Assembly (NCBI GenBank): GCA_002497895.1
Contig: DAFD01000090.1
Location: 1 to 8,946, forward strand
Direction: 5' to 3'
DNA: 8,946 nt
DNA from: Euryarchaeota archaeon UBA175
GTDB lineage: Archaea > Thermoplasmatota > Poseidoniia > Poseidoniales > Thalassarchaeaceae
Every line of letters starts with the position of its first letter. The first letter of the stretch is position 1. Position numbers and translations under genes: made by a program. The notes under the pieces were generated by a model. It saw only the letters and a program-made list of their open reading frames with translations. It did not search any database and was not told the origin of the DNA. Below are positions 6,469 to 8,946 of the stretch, piece after piece.

Positions 6469-7581
6469 TCATATCGTTTGATGCTCGGATGACAGCCGTG
6501 CCTCGTTGGTTGCCAACAAACTCTTGCTCTTACTTGTGAGAAGGTCCTTACTGGGATTGAGGTGACTTATCGCCGACCCTGTCGAGTCTCTTGTTACGAC
6601 TGGCTCGCCCCCCATCGCTTCCTCCCAGAGAAGGCCTGCTCGGTAGGATGAGCGGACTAGTGGACCGCTCGCGACGGCTTTGTAACCCATCTCTCGAGCG
6701 GTCTTGTCCCAAGCAGCAAAGGTCGATGGTTCTGGGAATCTGTCGATTGCTAGATGCTTCCAACTCGGCTGGAGATACTGACCGAGGGTAATCAGTTCGA
6801 CACCTGCTTTGCGTAGCAGTCCCATTGCTTCGACGACCTCCTCATCAGTTTCGCCTACACCGACCATAATGCTCGATTTGATGACGAGATCGGGGCGTAG
6901 TCGCTTAGCCTCGCGCAGAATTTCAAGCGATTGTTCGAAGGACGCGCGAGGGTCGCGAACTACTGAATCGAGGCGAGGGACGCACTCGACATTGTGAGCG
7001 AATACTCGCAGAGGTAAGTCAGCGAGTAAGTGAGCGAGCGCGTCGAGATTTCCGTCTAGATCCGAGCAGAGTAATTCGAGACCGACATCCGGGCTTCGTT
7101 CGCGGACAGCCTCAATGCACTTGCGATAATGATCTGCTCCGCCATCGGGAAGGTCATCTCTGTTGACGACGGTGATGACCGCATGGCTGACGCCCATGCG
7201 GTCAACAGCTTCCGCCAATTCACTCGGCTCATTCGGATTCAGTGGAGGAGGTGTTTTCTGGGTACCGACTGCACAGAAGCGGCAGCCACGAGTGCAGACT
7301 TCTCCAGCGATCATGAATGTAGCAGTCCCTCGCCCCCAACAATCGTGGATATTTGGGCAACGAGCCTCCTCACAAACCGTGTTCAATCCATGTTCATGCA
7401 CGTTTGACTTGGTATCGTTGAATCTTGCCTGAGCGGAACCAGTTGGAAGTGTGGTTCTGAACCATGGAGGAAGTCGCTTCCGCTCAGACTTGCGGCGCTC
7501 CTCTGCACTCATCCGAGCCGCCCCACCACAGCCTCCGGCTGAGACTTCAGCAGCATCAGTCTGTGGCAGCCGCACACTCAT
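6469..7581 (-). CDS. lipA: Lipoyl synthase LipA (radical SAM), with extended C-terminal tail
   Basis: LipA inserts two sulfur atoms into the protein-bound octanoyl chain made by LipB, using radical SAM chemistry and sacrificing an auxiliary iron-sulfur cluster. Both cluster motifs are present: the auxiliary CEEARCPNIHDCW (Cys70, 75, 81) and the radical SAM CTRGCRFC (Cys96, 100, 103). The RSSY motif (310-313), whose serine ligates the auxiliary cluster, is intact. PPWFRTTLPTG, ITVVNRDDLPDGGA and GQYLQPSWKHL are further family blocks. The tail beyond RSSYRAG is about 55 residues, Ser/Thr/Lys-rich, and longer than usual for LipA, which ends soon after this motif. Numbering uses ATG 7581; ATG 7512 (Met24, protein 347 residues) is an equally plausible start because family homology begins only near residue 35. 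It is the first gene of the lipoate/BCKDH row and is divergent from the reductase gene. Confidence 0.95.
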   Translation of the reverse strand: MSVRLPQTDAAEVSAGGCGGAARMSAEERRKSERKRLPPWFRTTLPTGSAQARFNDTKSNVHEHGLNTVCEEARCPNIHDCWGRGTATFMIAGEVCTRGCRFCAVGTQKTPPPLNPNEPSELAEAVDRMGVSHAVITVVNRDDLPDGGADHYRKCIEAVRERSPDVGLELLCSDLDGNLDALAHLLADLPLRVFAHNVECVPRLDSVVRDPRASFEQSLEILREAKRLRPDLVIKSSIMVGVGETDEEVVEAMGLLRKAGVELITLGQYLQPSWKHLAIDRFPEPSTFAAWDKTAREMGYKAVASGPLVRSSYRAGLLWEEAMGGEPVVTRDSTGSAISHLNPSKDLLTSKSKSLLATNEARLSSEHQTI

Positions 7582-7685
7582 TGAAGCCGAGGAGCGGACA
7601 TACGGCGTTAATCGTTCGCCTCGAACCTACACATGAGGTGGTTCGGAACGAGGTGCAAAATACGAGAGGAGCCTCGGAAGAGTCG
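7582..7685. promoter_or_regulatory. Divergent intergenic region, probable promoters for the lipA row and the reductase-folB pair
   Basis: The 104 bp between the two divergent starts (173 bp if lipA begins at 7512) must hold promoters for both units, since no other gap in the row is large enough. Two weak A/T-rich elements stand out. Plus-strand AAAATAC (7657-7663) is centred about 26 bp before the reductase ATG, and minus-strand CGATTAAC (7606-7613) is centred about 28 bp before lipA ATG 7581. Those distances would suit archaeal TATA boxes giving leaderless or near-leaderless transcripts. The matches are poor and no BRE is evident, so this is positional inference only. No operator palindrome was recognised. 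Confidence 0.35.
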
Positions 7686-8474
7686 ATGGCTCGCAGTGCA
7701 GCACTAGTGACCGGAGGTGCAAAGAGAATCGGAGCCGCTATCTGCCTTCACCTAGCAGAAAAAGGGTACTCGGTGGCAGTTCACCACAATTCGTCGGCCA
7801 AGTCCGCCGAGGATCTAGTCGAGCGACTACGCGAGATGGGAGTCGAGGCTTGTACCGTTCGTGGCGATCTGAGAAATACCGACGAAGTCTCGAACATTAT
7901 CTCTGAAGCATCATCAAAGATTGGTCCGATTTCTCACTTAGTCAACAACGCATCTCGCTTCGAATTTGATGATATCGAGAGTGTTGACTCTGATTCATGG
8001 GACTCTCATATGGATGTCAATGCGCGCGCACCGATGTTGCTCACGCGCGCGCTACTCAAACAATTACCAAATTCTAATGCAAAAGCATCAGAATCAGCCA
8101 CCGCTTCTGTGGTAAACATTCTCGACCAGAAAATCGCTGCACCTAGTCCAGACCATCTGTCTTACACTGCTTCGCGCTACGCTTTACTCGGATTGACCGA
8201 CGCCCTCGCCCGTGGATTAGCCCCTCGCCTGCGCGTCAATGCCGTCGCTCCAGGGCACACCCTTGGGAGTCCAGATCAGACTGCAGAAGGGTTCGAGCGG
8301 GCTCAATCAGAGAGTCCGCTTGGATTCGGCCCGGAGCCCAATGACATTGCAGAAGCGGTCGGCTATCTCATCGGCGCACGGGCAGTTACTGGCCAGGTGC
8401 TTTTCGTTGATTCAGGGGAGAGGTTCCTCGCCCGAAGTCGTGATGTTCTTTTTGAGACGGAGGATGGAGTATGA
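7686..8474 (+). CDS. Short-chain dehydrogenase/reductase, pteridine reductase (FolM/PTR1)-like
   Basis: A 262-residue Rossmann-fold SDR, probably reducing a dihydropterin or related substrate with NADPH. The nucleotide motif TGGAKRIG (9-16), HHN after the second strand, NNAS (87-90) and VNAVAPG (184-190) are all SDR signatures. The catalytic Ser is replaced by Asp147 in ILDQK, 13 residues before Tyr160, the same Asp-Tyr spacing as Leishmania PTR1, which is why I favour the pterin-reductase branch. The usual YxxxK is YTASR here, so the catalytic lysine position is Arg164. The frame stays open upstream to 7464, but SDR homology starts at MARSAALVTGG; ATG 7686 has GGAAG nearby and the upstream stretch runs antisense through the lipA 5' end. 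It overlaps folB by ATGA, which supports a pterin role. Overall it resembles the SDR paired with FolB in alphaproteobacteria. The substrate is unproven. Confidence 0.88.
   Translation: MARSAALVTGGAKRIGAAICLHLAEKGYSVAVHHNSSAKSAEDLVERLREMGVEACTVRGDLRNTDEVSNIISEASSKIGPISHLVNNASRFEFDDIESVDSDSWDSHMDVNARAPMLLTRALLKQLPNSNAKASESATASVVNILDQKIAAPSPDHLSYTASRYALLGLTDALARGLAPRLRVNAVAPGHTLGSPDQTAEGFERAQSESPLGFGPEPNDIAEAVGYLIGARAVTGQVLFVDSGERFLARSRDVLFETEDGV
8459..8463 (+). promoter_or_regulatory. Shine-Dalgarno GGAGG for folB
   Basis: GGAGG in the last codons of the reductase gene stands 7 nt before ATG 8471, the same spacing as the bkdB site. It supports this start over the internal methionines at residues 9 and 12. 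Confidence 0.7.
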
Positions 8475-8872
8475 GTGGGCATTCGGAGGCATTGATGCAA
8501 CTCATGGCACAGACTCAAGGAGTGACGACGCTATTCCTCGAAAACGTCGTGCGCGAGGTCGATATTGGCGTGCATGACCACGAATTGGGTGCTCCTCAGC
8601 GATTACGATTTGACATCTATGTGATGCTGTCTGGAGTATCAGAACCGAGCGCGGATGAGATCGGTGAAGTTCTCAATTATGAATATCTGATTTCCGCGCT
8701 CGACGAAACTCTGCAGATGAATCGAGCAGCTCTGCTGGAGACACTGGCGAATCGGCTACTAGACAGGGTCCTCGAACCAAACTCAGCTGAAGGTGCGAGT
8801 GTGATTCTAACGAAGCTCGATGTGCTCGAAGGTGATGGGCAATTGGGATGCTCGATGACGCGTCTGAAGTAA
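8471..8872 (+). CDS. folB: Dihydroneopterin aldolase/epimerase family protein (FolB-like)
   Basis: FolB converts 7,8-dihydroneopterin to 6-hydroxymethyl-dihydropterin and glycolaldehyde in folate synthesis; close relatives (FolX) epimerise dihydroneopterin triphosphate. The 133-residue protein has the tunnelling-fold core: LFLENVVREVDIGVHDHE (21-38) with the conserved Glu38, APQRLRFDI (41-49), LNYEYLI with Tyr70, LLETLANRLL (88-97), and the catalytic lysine region VILTKLDV (Lys115). The KLDV form, instead of the more common K-P, resembles the alphaproteobacterial type. About 18 residues precede the core. The start overlaps the reductase stop as ATGA, implying translational coupling. Archaea that make folate or methanopterin often use the unrelated MptD at this step, so a bacterial-type FolB would suggest transfer if the host is archaeal. 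Aldolase versus epimerase activity cannot be settled from sequence alone. Confidence 0.9.
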   Translation: MSGHSEALMQLMAQTQGVTTLFLENVVREVDIGVHDHELGAPQRLRFDIYVMLSGVSEPSADEIGEVLNYEYLISALDETLQMNRAALLETLANRLLDRVLEPNSAEGASVILTKLDVLEGDGQLGCSMTRLK

Positions 8873-8946
8873 TGGTGCAGGGAGCAGGATTTGAACCTGC
8901 GAAACAGTATGTACTGGGACCTAAACCCAGCGCCTTTGACCAAGCT
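8873..8946 (-). tRNA. tRNA-Leu(TAG), 3' part; 5' end beyond the window
   Basis: Read on the minus strand, the sequence gives the end of a D-arm (GGTCAAAGGCG), an anticodon stem CTGGG/CCCAG around the loop TTTAGGT (anticodon TAG at 8921-8923), and a long variable arm with a small AGT/ACT stem. A T-arm GCAGG-TTCAAAT-CCTGC, the acceptor 3' strand TCCCTGC, discriminator A and an encoded CCA (8873-8875) complete it. The long variable arm plus TAG make this leucine, decoding CUA. The 5' acceptor strand and the start of the D-arm lie outside the window. The D-arm form is archaeal or eukaryotic rather than bacterial. It is convergent with folB, whose stop codon ends at the base next to the CCA. Confidence 0.93.

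Noticed and set aside
7464..7685. Upstream extension of the reductase reading frame
   Set aside because: These 74 codons overlap the lipA 5' end in antisense and precede the SDR fold. Homology begins at MARSAALVTGG, and ATG 7686 has a nearby GGAAG.
8677..8943. Minus-strand 88-codon frame across folB and the tRNA
   Set aside because: It runs through a well-formed tRNA and antisense to folB, and shows no family signature.

Overview
The window reads as part of a compact prokaryotic chromosome with roughly half G+C. Its lineage signals are mixed. The partial tRNA-Leu(TAG) at the right edge has an archaeal-style D-arm (GGTCAAAGGCG, not the bacterial GGTAGACGCG) and a genome-encoded CCA. Nearly all the protein genes, in contrast, look like bacterial families. 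The best inference is an archaeon, possibly a marine euryarchaeon of the Thermoplasmatota/Marine Group II-III type, carrying many genes of bacterial origin. This is not proven from one window.

Left and centre (1-7581, minus strand, transcribed right to left) is one tightly packed gene row: lipA, bkdA1 (E1 alpha), bkdA2 (E1 beta), bkdB (E2), lpdV (E3), lipB, and a truncated class V aminotransferase-fold PLP enzyme. Gaps are 22 bp, 1 bp (or a short overlap), 2 bp, 9 bp, 27 bp, then a probable overlap. Several Shine-Dalgarno sites sit on the preceding gene's last codons or stop. The four middle genes encode a complete branched-chain 2-oxoacid dehydrogenase complex and closely resemble, from memory, the Pseudomonas BkdA1-BkdA2-BkdB-LpdV set. 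LipB and LipA would build the lipoyl cofactor on Lys44 of E2, so the cluster carries both the complex and the means to activate it. The likely job is catabolism of Val, Leu and Ile keto acids to branched acyl-CoAs with NADH production.

Right (7582-8872, plus strand): after a short divergent intergenic region come a FolM/PTR1-like short-chain reductase and a FolB-type dihydroneopterin aldolase/epimerase, coupled by an ATGA stop/start overlap. They suggest a pterin or folate branch. The reductase has Arg where the family's catalytic Lys is expected.

Far right (8873-8946, minus): the 3' part of tRNA-Leu(TAG), whose encoded CCA directly abuts the folB stop codon. I saw no insertion sequence, CRISPR array, rRNA or convincing terminator. 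No wholly new system is evident. The points most worth a second look are the Lys-to-Arg reductase, the bacterial-style lipoate/BCKDH cassette in a probably archaeal genome, and the PLP enzyme at the end of the lipoate row.
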